Positions 1-11,330 of a stretch of DNA of 64,000 nt are shown here, piece after piece. Origin of the DNA: Meconema thalassinum (taxonomy: Eukaryota; Arthropoda; Insecta; Orthoptera; Tettigoniidae); NCBI GenBank assembly GCA_946902985.2, contig OX336388.2, positions 1,212,386,609 through 1,212,450,608 of the forward strand, written 5' to 3'. Numbering within the stretch: position 1 is the stretch's first letter; every line of letters begins with the position of its first letter. The position numbers were made by a program, and so were the translations under genes. The notes beneath the pieces were generated by a model, which saw nothing but the letters and a program-made list of their open reading frames with translations, was not told the DNA's origin and made no database searches.

Positions 1-8
1 AAGTCATG

Positions 9-105
9 GATACGGTTAGCTCTGGGCTAGCATGTTAGTCTGACACGCAGTAGACTGGGGATCGAGTACTGCTATAGTTAGGTTTTTTTTCTTGAATTCT
101 TTTAC
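9..105 (+). repeat. Degenerate tRNA-like short repeat
   Basis: An A-box-like stretch (GGTTAGCTCTGGGCTAGC) is followed by a weak B-box-like stretch (GGGATCGAGTACTG) and then a run of eight T, as in a pol III terminator. The same layout, including the following CTTGAA, occurs at 55792-55860 around the large LINE insertion, so this is probably another copy of that tRNA-derived repeat. The B-box is poor and the cloverleaf does not close well, so a functional tRNA is unlikely. Confidence 0.4.
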
Positions 106-800
106 AAATGATGTGCACGAGCTTTTTCCACAGTTACTGAATAAAATGTCATTTAGCTCAAAGGAGAGGATAAAGTATACACTCGTATATTAATAAAATC
201 ACAGTCCCAGCATCGCACATAAACAGAAGCCATTAGGAAAAGGAGAATAGAAGAACTAGATACACGTTGTCATTAACCACAGCCTTCTTAATGCCTCTGT
301 ACGGTGCTGTCCTCTTGTGGGTTATGTGGGTAATATTGTTCCAAACATAACGCTGTGTAAATGCCTGAGCTGGCCTCCTGAAGTATGGCAATTTTGTAAT
401 ACTGGTAGTTCAACTATTAGCCACGATCGCGCTCCGAATACCTTTAAACACTGCCAGCTGGATCGCCTCCCTCTTGGCTACTTTAAACTGCCTACTCATT
501 CAACACCCATAGAACACTGCCATCGTAGTACATTACGATGGCAGTGCATAGGCGTACAAGATAAAGATTAATTCACTGATAGGTCGCAGCACCACCTACT
601 GTGATTGGGGCGGAAGATTCTTAATTTTGCAGGCTGGCTTAATATAGAGATTAACGGACGTGAATGCATTACAATAAGTTAGTAGTTTTGTTATTCAATC
701 ATCATAAAGTATATAATATTGATTTTGACACTTACTGGCTTATTATCAATATAAAAGAAAACAAACAATACATTGTGGTAGAGGTGATTGTGTTAGGGAT
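106..800. other. AT-rich stretch, no gene recognised
   Basis: Only short frames without recognisable domains are present. The one clear structure is a perfect 13-bp inverted repeat with a 6-nt loop at 515-546. Confidence 0.6.
515..546. repeat. Perfect 13-bp stem-loop
   Basis: CACTGCCATCGTA at 515-527 is exactly complementary to TACGATGGCAGTG at 534-546, with the loop GTACAT. No T-run follows, so it is not an obvious terminator. Function unknown. Confidence 0.75.
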
Positions 801-875
801 GAGGACAAAGAGTCATAAAGATACCCATACATTTAGGAGAAAGTAGGCTATATGTTCTTTGCTGAACATCTTGTT
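801..875 (+). mobile_element. Right-end fragment of HINE-like element (type 1)
   Basis: Contains the sequence GAGAAAGTAGGCTATATG, then a hairpin ATGTTC-TTTGCT-GAACAT and CTTGTTT. These are the right-end features of the full elements at 11331-13192 and 20745-21664. The upstream GGACAAAGAGT...ATACCCAT block also matches them. The rest of the element is missing. Confidence 0.7.
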
Positions 876-1716
876 TATCATATAATATTTACATTTTGCC
901 ACGGTCGAACATAAAATATGTTCCATACTTAGTGATTTTAAAACAATATTTGTGTATATTATTTTCTTAGGAATAAAAATATATAGAATTGTCGTTTTCG
1001 GTGACACAAAATATGGAAACGCAGGACATGTTTGCAGTTAAGCACATAAATCGCTTTTGAGCAAAGAAAGATTTCTTAAGTATGTGGCTGTAACAATAGC
1101 AAGCATCTCTTTGAGTCATGTACCAGTGCTTATAAAAATAGATCTAGACCTTAAGATGGACAAGTTTTTAAGAAATCCAAGCTTTGAGGAAATGTGTAAT
1201 ATAAAACTAGAATCAGGTATATATCCTGCTGATACTATCACCTCGTGTACGGTACAGCAAAGTTTCAGCCAATACACTTTTGCGAGACAACAGGAGAAGG
1301 TTCCAGTTTGAAAATTTAAAGCAACATTTTGTGGTATACTGTTATGATAGCAGAATTAATAAGCAATGAGTGAATAACAAATGGAAAGTAAGAGAACTGA
1401 AAAATTGAATAATTAAATTTATGACTCCAGTGTTTTTGATGTATTTTACTAGGCTCTAAGAATAACAGAATGTAGTGTTTAGTGGTTAAATTAATGTTAC
1501 GTCTAAGTCTTTTGCAAAGATATTCACACATATTCTGACACTTTTTAGTCTTAGTGTCCATATTTTAAAAATATATTTACAGTACATATACAAGATATAT
1601 TTTGACAATTTTAGTACATATAAATCCTAGCCATGCTCATAATTAATCTGAGAACACAAACTATAATTTCTTTTTTACTTTAGAAAGGGCTTTTTTTATA
1701 CCGCTATTCCTTTTTA
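876..1716. other. AT-rich stretch, no gene recognised
   Basis: Frames of up to 84 codons occur on both strands without recognisable motifs, signal peptides or splice-flanked structure. No known repeat family was identified. Confidence 0.55.
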
Positions 1717-2474
1717 GGTAGATTTCATTAGAAAGCTAACTATTGCAATGGGTCCCATGTTTCGACTTCCGGAAAATTTCGACATATCTTCGCGTTTCAC
1801 ATCCCCCAGACCCCAAAACCACCGTCAGTTCAAATGTTTATATATAATTTATGTATATATATATATGTATATATATATGTATATCAGTTTCTTGTGGACA
1901 CGATAACTGCCGTAATTTTGCACCAATTACTTCGAATTTTTTACCGAAGATGTATACCTATAAAATCTCGGTCGAGTTCGTTACTGGGCTAAATCGATCG
2001 AAGGGGGTGAAAATGGGGGGCTTTTTTCGAGAAAGTGAAATTTCGCTATAACTCTCTTAATACGTGCAATATCGAATCCATTCAAAGTTCATAATATGTG
2101 TCGGATAAGTGCCAAAAATTTATGTCAAATAAGATTTTTGATAGCACCAACCATTGACCAAAGGGGTGGAAAAAAGTGGGTTTTTCGGGAAACATTAATC
2201 ATATCTCTCTTAATAGGCACAATATCAAAACCGTACAAAATGGACAATATTCCCCTAATAATTACCTAAAACTTTTGTCTGAAAGAATTTTTGATATGAC
2301 CCACCATTACGCCAAGGGACGAGAATAATGATTTCGGAATTATAAGAAAATGCCAAGAGCTATCAGTGGTTGCCATGGCAACACTACTAAATTGATGAGG
2401 CATGGACCATCAGACGTTGCCATGACAACGCACTTGCACGAGATCAGATTCAGTATATCCATCTGATTAAGTGG
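1717..2474 (+). repeat. Repeat 'S', copy 1
   Basis: Begins with AGGTAGATTTCATTAGAAAG and is closely similar over its whole length to 3398-4133. It contains a TA-rich microsatellite at about 1844-1885 and internal subrepeats about 160 bp apart, each with CTCTCTTAATA and a GGGGTG...GGG(C/T)TTTT block. A fragment of the same start lies at 63246-63290. The family is unclassified. The start motif recurs inverted at 4792-4803, so it may be a terminal inverted repeat. Confidence 0.7.
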
Positions 2475-2994
2475 TTGGTTGGTTGGTTCTTAAGTTTAGG
2501 GGCTGCGACAACGCGGTCATGTAGCCCCGTGTACTTTGGGTGTGTGTAGAATCTGTCTGATAACCGGTGTTAATTGTGATGACTGTATTAGTGTGTGTTA
2601 TCTGTTTGTTAATTTAAGTACTGCAACTAACAATTTTTCAGATAGTTCCTACTTTTGCCGCCAAGCGCCACTGTCAACGACTACGAGGCCAAGTTCAGAA
2701 CTGAGCTACTAGACGCCGCCGCAGTCGGCTCTTGGCAACGAACATAGAAACCTAAGAGCGTTGTATACATTCTTAACCTATCCAATTTAGCTTCACACAG
2801 GTGCAATTAGTGGAAGGATCTTTAACATGCCATAAATCTATGACATGGGACCGCCGGCTTTACTTCCCCTCCGAAGGAAGGCATACTGAGGGATATTTAA
2901 CGCTCTTAAAAAATCCGACGGCTTCGGCCGGGTTTGAACCCGGTATCTTGGGCATAGAAGCTCAGCATGTTACCGACTACGCCACCAAAGCCGC
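2475..2994 (-). mobile_element. SINE-A, near full length
   Basis: The tRNA-like head is at the right, with B-box GGGTTCAAACCC-like sequence. The 3' tail at the left contains CCCCTAAACTTAAGAACC followed by GGTT-type repeats. Flanks are CTGATTAAGTGG (2463-2474) and CTGATAAAGTGG (2995-3006), a 12-bp target-site duplication with one mismatch. It interrupts the join between repeat S copy 1 and the next SINE-A, so it is younger than that block. Confidence 0.85.
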
Positions 2995-3006
2995 CTGATA
3001 AAGTGG

Positions 3007-3397
3007 GAAGCGGCTTCGGTGACGTAACTGGTAGCATGCTGAATGTCTATGCCCAATGTCGCGGTTTCAAAGCCGGCCGAAGTCGTCGGATTTTCTAAGA
3101 GCACTAGAATCCCTCAGTATGCTTTCCTTTGGAGGGGAAGTTCCAACGTTCGTTGCGAGTTGATGGTTGGGGTGGCATCTAGTAGCCAAGTTCACAGCTA
3201 GGTGTCGTTGACGGTTGTACCTGGTAGCAACATTAGGAACTACTGCTTGAAATTGACCGTCTGCAGTACTTACATGAATTAAGACTAATACAGCCATTAC
3301 AATTCACACCGTGTATCAGACAGATTCTACACTCACCCAAAGTACACGGGGTTAGATGACCGCGTTGTCGCAGCCCCTAAACTGAGGAACCAACCAG
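3007..3397 (+). mobile_element. SINE-A, short subfamily
   Basis: Starts GAAGCGGCTTCGGTGACG with a tRNA-like A/B-box head and ends in the shared tail (AGACAGATTCTAC...GCAGCCCCTAAACTGAGG). It lacks the middle block (CCATGTCATAGATTTATGG and following) present in the copies at 2475 and 14307. The same deletion is present at 4134-4490, so they share a subfamily or a duplication origin. Confidence 0.85.
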
Positions 3398-4133
3398 AGG
3401 TAGATTTCGTTAGAAAGCTAACTATTGCAATGGGTACCATGTTTCGACTTCCGGAAAATTTCGACATATCTTCGCGTTTCACATCCCCAGGCCCCAAAAC
3501 CACCGTCAGTTCAAAAGTTATATATAATTTATGTATGTATATGTATATCAGTTTATTGTGGACACGATAACTGCCGTAATTTTGTACCAATCACTTTGAA
3601 TTTTTTACCGAATACGTATACCTATAAAATCTCGGTCGAGTTCGTTACTGGGCTAAATCGGTCGTTGGGGGGTGAAAATGGGGGGCTTTTTTTTCGAAAA
3701 AGTGAAATATTGCTATAACTCTCTTAATATGTGAAATATCGAATCCGTTCAACATTCATACTATGTGTCGGATAAAGCCCAAAAATGTATGTTTGAAGAG
3801 TTTTTTTTATAGCACCAACCATTGACCAAAGGGGTGGGAAAAAGTGGGTTTTTCGGGAAACATTAATCATATCTCTCTTAATAGGCACAATATCAAAACC
3901 GTACAAAATGGACAATATTCCCATAATAATTACCTAAAACTTTTGTCTGAAAGAATTTTTGATATAACCCACCATTATGCCAAGGGATGAGAAAAATAAT
4001 TTCGGAATTATAAGAAAATGCCAAGACCTATCAGTGGTTGCCATGGCAACACTACTAAATTGATGAGGGATGAGCCATCAGACGTTGCCAAGATAACGCA
4101 CTTGCACGAGATCAGATTCAGATTTCCATCTAA
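3398..4133 (+). repeat. Repeat 'S', copy 2
   Basis: Full-length counterpart of 1717-2474 with scattered substitutions and a shortened TA microsatellite. It is directly preceded and followed by SINE-A copies. Order S-A-S-A suggests a tandem duplication of an S+A unit of about 1.1 kb. Confidence 0.75.
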
Positions 4134-4490
4134 GTGTGAAGCGGCTTCGGTGACGTAACTGGTAGCATGCTGAATGTTTATGCCCAAGGTCGCGAGTTCA
4201 AAGCCGGCCGAAGTCGTCGGATTTTCTAAGAGCGCCAAAAATCCCTCAGTATGCTTTCCTTTGGAGGGGAAGTTCCAACGTTCGTTGCGAGTTGCTGGTT
4301 GCGGTGGCATCTAGTAGCCAAGTTCACAGCTAGGTGTCGTTGACGGTAGTACCTGGTAGCAACATTAGTAACTACTGCTTGAAATTGACCGTCTGCAGTC
4401 CTTACCTGAATTACAGACTAATACAGCCATCCCAAAGTACACGGGGTTACATGACCGCGTTGTCGCAGCCCCTAAACTGAGGAACCAACC
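4134..4490 (+). mobile_element. SINE-A, short subfamily
   Basis: Same head, middle deletion and tail as 3007-3397. It follows repeat S copy 2 at the same relative position as the earlier pair. Confidence 0.85.
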
Positions 4491-6099
4491 AAAATCTCTG
4501 CGGTAGATATAATTTTGCGTGAAGAAGTAACAGACCGTTACATAGTTGCACATCAGTGTCGAAACCTAGCATAAGGACAGTGTGACCACAAGTATAAAAA
4601 TGGACCCCAAATGACAAGAAGGTTACCGTTCCCATAAGACAATAAAATGTTTAAAATAAGCATAAAATGACGAAAAACAAAGTTAATTAAGCTCCAATTA
4701 TAAAATACCTTCTCGCATTAAATGAGGTCTGATCCTTCTACGAAAATCTGCATATTCTGCCTATTTTCGCCTATCCCCAAGTTTGTCCGGTGAAATCTAC
4801 CTCCGCCTTCCGGCGTGCCGAGAGGACTTTTTTTTTTTCATTGTAAACGGAAGCCTTATTTGTCAGTTTTAAATTAATATATATTTCATATCAATGTTCC
4901 TCCTGTAAGTAATTAAAAGAATATATATTTAAGTGAGCTCGTGTGCAGATGTCTAGGGGGCGTGGCTCCACAACATCTTACTTGCATCTAAATATCCCGG
5001 AATATCAAATAAGGTATGAAAAACATAAAAATGACGAACAGTAGCTAAGTGAAAGTGTAGGATTAAGTTTCAAAACTCCCGAAGAATTATCGTTTTTAAT
5101 ATGTCAAGTTTGTATATCACAAATGTGTAACTTCATTTACGTTATTCTCAGAATTAAAATCTTTAACATGTTATTCCTTTCAAATAAAAAAAGTTAACAT
5201 CAAAAATTGACATAGGAATGTTATTGATAGATCAAATTATAGCTAATGAATGTAGAAATGCTGTGAACTAAGGATTCATGGATACTTTGAAAACTTTAGC
5301 CACCTTGTTTATTTTAATGGGACCTTTTAGGTTACGAATGTCCTATTTATCCAATGCTAAAATGTAACAAATTTAGGTACACTTTGTAGATAAAAGAACT
5401 GGAATATCTTCTAAAAATCATGGATGTAAGGTATTATGTGTTGAACAATACCATGCGAACACAATACATCAACACTCGTGACGTCTTAGATTTAAATTAA
5501 ATAATATGTGAATCATTTCTTTACGATAAAAGTCAAATTTTCATGGCATGTCATTTAAGTGTTCTCACTTCTACGCAACAGATTGCCTTAACTGTGCACT
5601 ATTTTCATGATTATTTTATGGAGAGAAAGCTGTGTAAGTTTCATTCTTATAGCTCTCTTACTTTTCAAGAATCATGTACCTAAAACGGAGGAAACCACTT
5701 TAATGGTAGCTTTAACTTAAAAGTTACACAAACGATAATTCCCTGTTACCTCCACAATTAGAGGTCACCTCACACGCGCACACTGGAAGAAGAAACTCTC
5801 TGAACTTTATAAAGCAAACGTAGATTTATTCAATAATGTGTGCGTTATCAGGCTGAACAGTAAACAAATTCACAGATTTGACCCCTCTAGGCTACAAGTT
5901 CCCCTTAAGAACTCATAAATTTGCATTTAATTTTTGAAAAGTGAAAAATAACTCCTACACTCTGTCTGTTGCAGATAACTGCACGGTTCTAGTTCAGAAC
6001 TTTATATGTGTTAAATAAAATAACTCAGTAATAGAAATGTGATGATTGATTAATGCTATGCTTAGTAATTTTTGGGCATTTTGAAGAAATAAAAATGTT
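4491..6099. other. AT-rich stretch, no gene recognised
   Basis: No frame of convincing length and no known family. At 4792-4803 TGAAATCTACCT is the reverse complement of the start of repeat S, giving a possible inverted terminal repeat with 3398. A T-run lies at about 4829-4838. Confidence 0.55.
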
Positions 6100-6109
6100 A
6101 TTCTGTTTT

Positions 6110-6433
6110 GAAAGAAGCGACAGCACGCCGGCCTCTCACCGCTGGGTCGTTGATTCAAATCCCGGTCACTCCATGTGTGATCTGTGCTGGACAAGACGGA
6201 GGCAGACAGGTTTTTCTCCGGGTACTCCGGTATTCCCTGTAAAAATTGCATTCCAGAAACACTCTCCACTATTATTTCATTTCATCTGTCATTCATTCAA
6301 TCATAGCCTCAGAGGAGTGCGACAGGCTTCGGCCTCCGGCACAGTTCATATCCTCGCCGCTAGATGGGGGCTTCATTCATTCCATCCCTGACCCGGTCGG
6401 TCGACCTGAAGCAGGCTGTGGACTTTCATTTTC
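6110..6433 (+). mobile_element. SINE-E
   Basis: tRNA-derived head (CCGCTGGGTCGTTGATTCAAATCCCGG region), then a body ending TCCTCGCCGCTAGATGGGGG, CTGACCCGGTCGG and GGACTTTCATT. ATTCTGTTTT at 6100-6109 and 6434-6443 is a likely target-site duplication. The extreme 5' end differs from the copy at 57716. Other copies: 57716-58040 and 18220-18321. Confidence 0.8.
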
Positions 6434-6699
6434 ATTCTGTTTTTCAAAAATTCAGAGAAATTAAAACAGAAAACAAATTTTCTTTCTACAAATAATTGAT
6501 GGTTGGGTTTCTTGTGTGATGTGGTAAAAGTTTCAGAGGAATCGGTAAAAAAATATGGATTTTGTTCCTAAACATAGGTCTATATACATACCTTAACCAT
6601 CGAATACTTGACTGCACAGATCATTTTTCCTAATGGAGATACCTCATTTAGATGTTGTTTTTGTTGTTTATTCATATAGGATAACCTGTGGCATGATGT
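6434..6699. other. No gene recognised
   Basis: AT-rich spacer with no supported feature. Confidence 0.5.
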
Positions 6700-6970
6700 C
6701 ATTAGTAACTGATCCTAGGATTGTTAAGGAGGAAACCGTGGCCTTAATTTAGGAGCTACCTGGAGTAGAAGTAGGTAAACCACGGAAAACGATTTCCAGG
6801 ATGGCTGAGCTGGGAATCGAACCCGCCTGTACTCAGTATTACCTCATGAGGCTGAGTGTAACCATTTTCAATCCTCTTACCTAAATTAAGATTTCTTGGC
6901 AGACCGAGAATTGAACCCGGACCTCCGGGGCGACAGCCAAGAACGCTAGCTGCAACACCGTGAGGTTGCC
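6700..6970 (-). mobile_element. SINE-I, two tRNA-like boxes
   Basis: Minus-strand reading shows two B-box-like sequences, at about 6817 (GGAATCGAACCC on plus) and 6910 (GAATTGAACCCGG on plus). A GGAAACCGTGGCC...CTGGAGTAGAAG body follows. The copy at 35870-36095 has the same layout. Boundaries are approximate. Confidence 0.55.
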
Positions 6971-7472
6971 TGAAAGTTATGTGGTGACTTCAGTATTTCT
7001 AATGGAGGGCACCTGGCAACGTTACAAAGTGGTCGTAGATTTTACCTAGGTTTAGCTACTTGGCCATACCTCCTATTATATCTCTATGGTATAAGACCAA
7101 GACCCCGATTCTTGGATGTAACAGGTAATCCCGAGAACCACTGGATGAATTTTGATACGGTTTTCACCTACCTGTAAAGGATTTCTTGAGGAAGGTTTCT
7201 GTTGAAAAACATTAGTTTATGACCAAAGGAAGCCGAGCAGTAACGATTTCAGTGAATTGAGTCGAAGAAAATCCTGCTGTCCGTGCGCCTATTAATCTTA
7301 CACTGGGTAAACCGTTAAAGATACCGGGCGAAGCCGGGACGGGTTGCTAGTTCATTATTAAATGGTAAATAATTGCATATTTATTTTACAGCTTGTTTAT
7401 TCACCTGATGAGTTAAAACTTAGCAATTCCCTACAAAGCAGGAGGCCATAGCCCTTATGGGATTTGTAAGGC

Positions 7473-7513
<41 letters not shown>

Positions 7514-7804
7514 GTAATAGACATTATTGCATAAAAAACCAGATTCTATTGATATTATGGGGCTGATGACCAAGATATCCCAAGCCCTTAAAATGAATTA
7601 ACAACAAAACCCTATTGATAAGAAAAGTAGCACCCCATGACCTAAAACTAGCCAAAGCTAAAACTGCTTGATAGCAGCTGTCCGTGGTCCTCTGGGACCG
7701 ATAGCGGAATTAGTTTATTATTATTATTAGTGACATAGATTTGTCTCTTTGGTTTAGGGACTTATTTGGAATCAGCGGCATCAATTGCCCAACAGCATGG
7801 CAAC
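6971..7804. other. Repeat ends and TTA microsatellite, no gene
   Basis: At 7320-7351 the minus strand reads ACTAGCAACCCGTCCCGGCT, the start of the same element type as 32991 (family 'P'). A (TTA)n run lies at about 7470-7513 after a GGAGGCCATAGCCC tail. GGGGCTGATGACCAAGAT at 7559-7576 resembles LINE/SINE tail sequence. No coding sequence is evident. Confidence 0.5.
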
Positions 7805-8850
7805 CAGTGTCTTTCATGTGCGTATACTGGGTCGGTAGCGTCATCTTTACGTCGCATTAAGAGCGCAAGTTCTTAGTTATATGTCGTTTGTTAATCTATG
7901 CGTACTAGGTCTATAGCCTACGTCGCATTAACAACACAAGCTCTTAGTTACGTATCGTTTGTTCATCCATGCTTACTAGGACAGTAGCGTCATTTATAGG
8001 TCTCTTTATTAGTTACGTGTCGTTTATTCATCTATGCATAGTGCATACTATTTCAGTAGCGTCATCTATTCGTCGCTTTAAGAACGCAAGCTCTTAGTTA
8101 GCCTTCGTGTCGTTTGTTCATCTATGCATACTAGGTCAGTACTGTATTCTATACGTCGCTTTAAGAACGCAACCTCTTAGTTACGTGTTGTTCGTTCATG
8201 TATGCATACTAGGTCGGTAGCGTCATCTAAACGTCGCTTTAAGAACGCAAGCTCATAAACACGAGTTGTTTGTTCATCTGTGCATAAAAGGACAGTAGCG
8301 CCATCTACACGTCGCATTAAGAATGCAAGCTCCTATTTACGTGTTATTTGTTCATCTATGCATACTAGGTCAGTAGCGTCATCTATACGTCGCTTAAGAA
8401 CGTAACCTCTTAGTTGTGTCGTTTGTTCATGTATGCAAACTAGGTCAGCAGCGTTTCAAGAACGCAAGCTCTTTAATACGTGTTGTTTGTTCATCTAAGC
8501 ATACTAGGTTAATAGCATCACCTATACATCGCTTTTATAACGCAAGCTCATAGTTACGTATTGTTTGTTCAATTCAAACTAGGCCCGTAGCGTCATCTAA
8601 ACGTCGCTTTAAGAACGCAAGCTCTTAAACACGAGTTGTTTGTTCATCTATGCATACTAGGACAGTAACGTCATCTATACCTCGCTTTAAAAAGCAAGAT
8701 CTTAATTACGCGTTTGATCATCTATGCGTACTAGGTCAGTAGAGACATCTATTCGTCGCTTTAAGAACGCAAGCTCTTAGTTGCGTGCCGTTTGTTTATC
8801 GATGCATACTAGGTCAGTAGCGTCACCTAAAGGTTACTATACGTGTACAG
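7805..8850 (+). repeat. Tandem array, about 14 units of 75-78 bp
   Basis: The unit reads roughly TCATCTATGCATACTAGGTC, AGTAGCGTCATCTATACGTC, GCTTTAAGAACGCAAGCTCT, TAGTTACGTGTCGTTTGT. ACTAGG-type landmarks recur at about 7828, 7905, 7975, 8047, 8130, 8208, 8286, 8362, 8437, 8500, 8578, 8655, 8725 and 8806. Units have diverged by substitutions and small indels, so the array is not recent. Confidence 0.9.
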
Positions 8851-9531
8851 GCATCTAGTTGCGTGTCTTATTTAAGTATTGTTTGTTTCGTTACGAATTT
8901 ATTTATTTATTTATTTTGTAAAATGTTGTAAACTGAAATCTGTAAGAATTATCACGAACGGAAACGATTGTAAAATGAGTTTAAAAAATATATCCTTGTC
9001 ACTCCTTTCTTCTCTACTACTAGTGGTGCAGAAAATTACGAATGATTTCAAAAAGCTCAGAAGTCAAAAAGACACATGTGTTTCTATGCTTTTCCATGCA
9101 GCAGAGATAATGCACTTTTATTATTATTATTATTATTATTGGTGTTGTTCTCGTTGACTCGTGTGTTCCCAGCGAATGTTATTAGGACGGGCTAGCTTGG
9201 CGCAACTTGTGGCGGGAACATTCCATTAGATAGCACGGTGCTAAGCTCGGCGTTGGGGCGAGGTGTCGCCATTAGTGAGCAGTCCACTGAACCTCGTGAC
9301 AGACATTTCACTCACAGCTGTTGGTTGGCGCGGCTCAAAATGGGATTCCAATATACGGTACTCGTGTCCTTATGAGACATGCCAGCGCATCACACGCTCC
9401 CGGGATTCAATTAAATTTATCAACAATCGAAACTTGATGAAACCATTCTTTTAATAAACTGCCTAACAGGGCTATGTTGATATCTTAGTTTGAGGCACGT
9501 GTCTAAATTTTGGACACGAGGTTGCAGGAAT
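8851..9531. other. No gene recognised
   Basis: ATTT repeats at about 8899-8915 and (TTA)n at 9119-9140. A 92-codon frame here ends in the TTA run and looks like chance. Confidence 0.5.
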
Positions 9532-10283
9532 GGAACCGGGACGTGTGAATCGATGGGAAAATGTAGCTTCCGATGTTTAGTTACATATCTCAGAAACTAC
9601 AATTGATATCTCCTTGAATGTTCTTTTGGTGTATTCAGAGTACATTCCTCATTATTTGGGTAGAATTTGAAACTTCTATGTTGAATATTTTGTGTCAGAG
9701 AGAGCATCACAAAAACAATGTTAAAACAATAAATTGTTAAAAATTCCCTTAACTCCTGTCCATTTTTCTCAGCAAATACTCAAACCAGACCCATTAAACT
9801 TTGCATGCATAATATTTCAACCATTTTTGAGCTACTGGAGAAAAATTATTGCCGTATCGTTTACAGGAGCTGTGTTATCTTTTTTTTTGTTTTTTACATC
9901 CTTTTTGAAAACTGACATTTTCTGTAAAATTGTTAGTGCTTTTCAAGCTGGCCTCCATGAACTAATCAAGATACCTGAATAAATTTACTTCCATTAGTAG
10001 ATCTATATAGGTTCTTAGAGACTACCAAGTTTCAAGTACATTGTTCACATAGTTTCTGAGAAAATGGTACATGAAGATTCCAAACATATGACTTACGGTA
10101 AACAGAAAAAGAATGTTTGGCTAGTAGGTAGCTACAATATAGCCTGAAAACATTATGTTTAAACCTAATTTTATTGCATCAAATATCGCTTCAGCTCAAT
10201 AATTGATACAAGAAAGATGGGAGATTTTTTTTAGCTGAAAAATAAAAATTGACATTTTTGAGCCTATCACACGTTCCGGTTCC
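9532..10283. mobile_element. Possible 0.75-kb TIR element
   Basis: GGAACCGGGACGTGTGA at 9532-9548 is matched in reverse complement by TCACACGTTCCGGTTCC at 10267-10283 (16 of 17 positions). The interior is AT-rich with no transposase-like frame. No target-site duplication was found, so boundaries and class are unsure. Confidence 0.4.
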
Positions 10284-10630
10284 CTTAAATCCAAGCGAAC
10301 TTTGTTAGCAAAAACGTAAGACCCACTTTACAGGCAGGTTAAAGATTCCATCCAGAGCTGCAAATTTGCCAACCCGCAGTCTCTAAATCCACAGTAGTAT
10401 AAAGGAATTATCTGTCCCTTAAAAAATCAATCACCGCCACCGCCATACTCTCATTATTCCACAACCTTCCAGTCAAAAGTGTATAGAAATTCAACTACGG
10501 TACATTATGGAAACAGCGTATGCAGCGTATGAGAGAGTGATTCCATTTTCCGAGAAAGTTGCACAAAGTTCACTGTAGAAGAATTGCTTTGGTTGATGCA
10601 GAATGATGTTATGTTTAGTTGTAAATTCAT

Positions 10631-10920
10631 TTTAGAGGTTTGGAACATCTTGGTCATTAGCCCCGTGTAGTTAGGTGTGTGAGTTATTTGTCTGGTAACT
10701 TGTATTTATGTGATGACTAGTAATATGTGTAACTACAGTATATCAGGAACAGAGATGAGGTACTATCCCGGAATTTTCCTGGATGGAGTGTGGAAAAACC
10801 TGGATTAAACTATACCCACGATAGCCACTGCCAGCGCAGAGATTCGAACCTACGATAACTCGACTTGCGGCAGCTGTTCTCGTGACTCAACGAGCACGGT
10901 TAGGCCACGGAACAATCTGC
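10631..10920 (-). mobile_element. SINE-B
   Basis: The tRNA-like head is at the right (B-box GAGATTCGAACCT on plus at about 10839). At the left is a tail related to the shared SINE tail (CATCTTGGTCATTAGCCCCGTG). A related copy is at 37445-37740. Confidence 0.65.
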
Positions 10921-11330
10921 AGGATGAAGAACTACTCCAAAATGCGAGACACAACATAATGACATTTAATATTGTAATATCACGACCAAGCAAGTCAATT
11001 CCAGTCTGCTGATGAGCTTAACTTGGTAGACTACACTTGGCAAACCCACACAACAGACACAGAAAAACAACCTCAAGTTGAGTTTATTTTTTGGTAGTGA
11101 AAGTTAATATTTCATTTTTTAAACCCCAATAGCGAGAAGAAAAACAGAGAGCTCTGGCTTTGGCAGCCAAACAGCACGAAATATGCTTCAAGTATAGGAC
11201 GTAGTGCAATTTCGCTATCTCTGTAGGGTCTCCCTCCAGGGAGGGTGTTCAAATAATATCCCGGATAAGCCCAACCTGATACTCTACCTGGATGAAATCA
11301 CGCAACAAACACAGTAAAAACCTACATTTG
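10921..11330. other. No gene recognised
   Basis: Unique-looking sequence without supported coding capacity. Confidence 0.5.

Noticed and set aside
2801..2998. Recurrent 63-87 codon frames reading CHKSMTWDRRLYFPSEG
   Set aside because: The same peptide appears in each full-length SINE-A copy; it is a by-product of the SINE sequence.
7805..8850. CRISPR-like array
   Set aside because: Units are diverged along their whole length, with no constant repeat plus unique spacers; the context is an insect genome.
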